From Acidobacteriota bacterium (GTDB lineage: Bacteria > Acidobacteriota > Terriglobia > Terriglobales > Acidobacteriaceae): a stretch of 8,594 bases of DNA. The stretch is taken from assembly GCA_003225615.1 (NCBI GenBank), contig QIAS01000386.1, positions 1 through 8,594 of the forward strand, in the 5' to 3' direction. The notes beneath the pieces were generated by a model. It saw nothing but the letters and a program-made list of their open reading frames with translations. It did not search any database and was not told the origin of the DNA. Shown one piece after another: positions 8,438 to 8,594 of this stretch (position 1 is the first letter of the stretch; each line of letters starts with the position of its first letter). The position numbers and the translations under genes are program-made.

Positions 8438-8473
8438 CTGGTATAAGAGATCGCGCCCGTACCCATCTGCTTC

Positions 8474-8498
8474 TGCAGGGGCTCGGAAAACCTCTGCA
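8474..8498 (+). terminator. Hairpin after the repeat-protein gene, possible attenuator
   Basis: TGCAGGGG (8474-8481) pairs with CCTCTGCA (8491-8498) in an 8-bp stem including one G-U, with a 9-nt loop. No T-tract follows, so it is not a classical intrinsic terminator. It sits between two co-directional genes 88 nt apart and could cut or stabilise the transcript between them. Confidence 0.35.
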
Positions 8499-8525
8499 TT
8501 CTAAAGGTCATCCATTGATCGAGAA

Positions 8526-8594
8526 ATGAAGCGCATTTACCAAGCACTTGCTCTTTCCATGTTACTGGTGCTCACGCTGGGTGCGCACCAGCAG
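8526..8594 (+). CDS. N-terminus of an exported protein (cut by window end)
   Basis: Only 23 codons are visible: a Lys/Arg-containing start (MKRIYQ), then a hydrophobic core rich in Leu (ALALSMLLVLTLGA), typical of a Sec signal peptide or N-terminal membrane anchor. In-frame stop TAA at 8502-8504 and the absence of another ATG fix the start. The upstream GAGAA is a weak Shine-Dalgarno. It lies 88 nt after the repeat protein on the same strand, so the two may be co-transcribed and work in the same compartment. The function cannot be told from this fragment. Confidence 0.6.
   Translation, partial: MKRIYQALALSMLLVLTLGAHQQ

Overview
This window looks like chromosomal DNA from a Gram-negative, KDO-lipopolysaccharide-making bacterium. 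The best match is Acidobacteriota (Terriglobia/Koribacter-like). That placement is an inference from the protein style, the pyrG-kdsA-kdsD neighbourhood, moderate-to-high GC and AGC-rich heptamer arrays in the gaps; no search could be run. I see no mobile element, CRISPR array, tRNA or rRNA. The window is densely coding and has no gene-free stretch over 300 bases.

Layout. On the + strand at the left is a signal-peptide-bearing multi-pass membrane protein of the DUF2207 family (43-1854). It converges on a minus-strand cluster that reads right to left: pyrG (CTP synthase, 7021-5348), kdsA (KDO-8-phosphate synthase, 5193-4345), a two-TM pore-loop ion channel (4212-3070) and kdsD (arabinose-5-phosphate isomerase, 2964-1978). 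Divergent from pyrG on the + strand is a secreted protein built of about eight degenerate 33-residue repeats (7256-8437), followed by the first 23 codons of another exported protein cut by the window end (8526-8594).

How the genes fit. KdsD makes arabinose-5-phosphate from ribulose-5-phosphate. KdsA condenses it with phosphoenolpyruvate to KDO-8-phosphate. PyrG makes the CTP that KdsB (not in this window) uses to activate KDO for lipid A-core assembly. The phosphatase KdsC and KdsB are not present here. The ion channel is the outsider in this cluster. It is flanked by an imperfect 15/16-nt direct repeat, which may mark how it was inserted.

The most unusual content lies between the genes. Every gap of the minus-strand cluster holds a different short-period degenerate array: heptamers abutting the pyrG -35 box, a 9-11 nt CGCAAAG-type repeat with a hairpin before kdsA, heptamers in both orientations forming an inverted repeat before the channel gene, and octamers before kdsD next to a six-tract G-quadruplex motif. 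A good sigma-70-like promoter (17-nt spacer) can be read for pyrG, with a perfect 7-bp dyad at the predicted transcript start.
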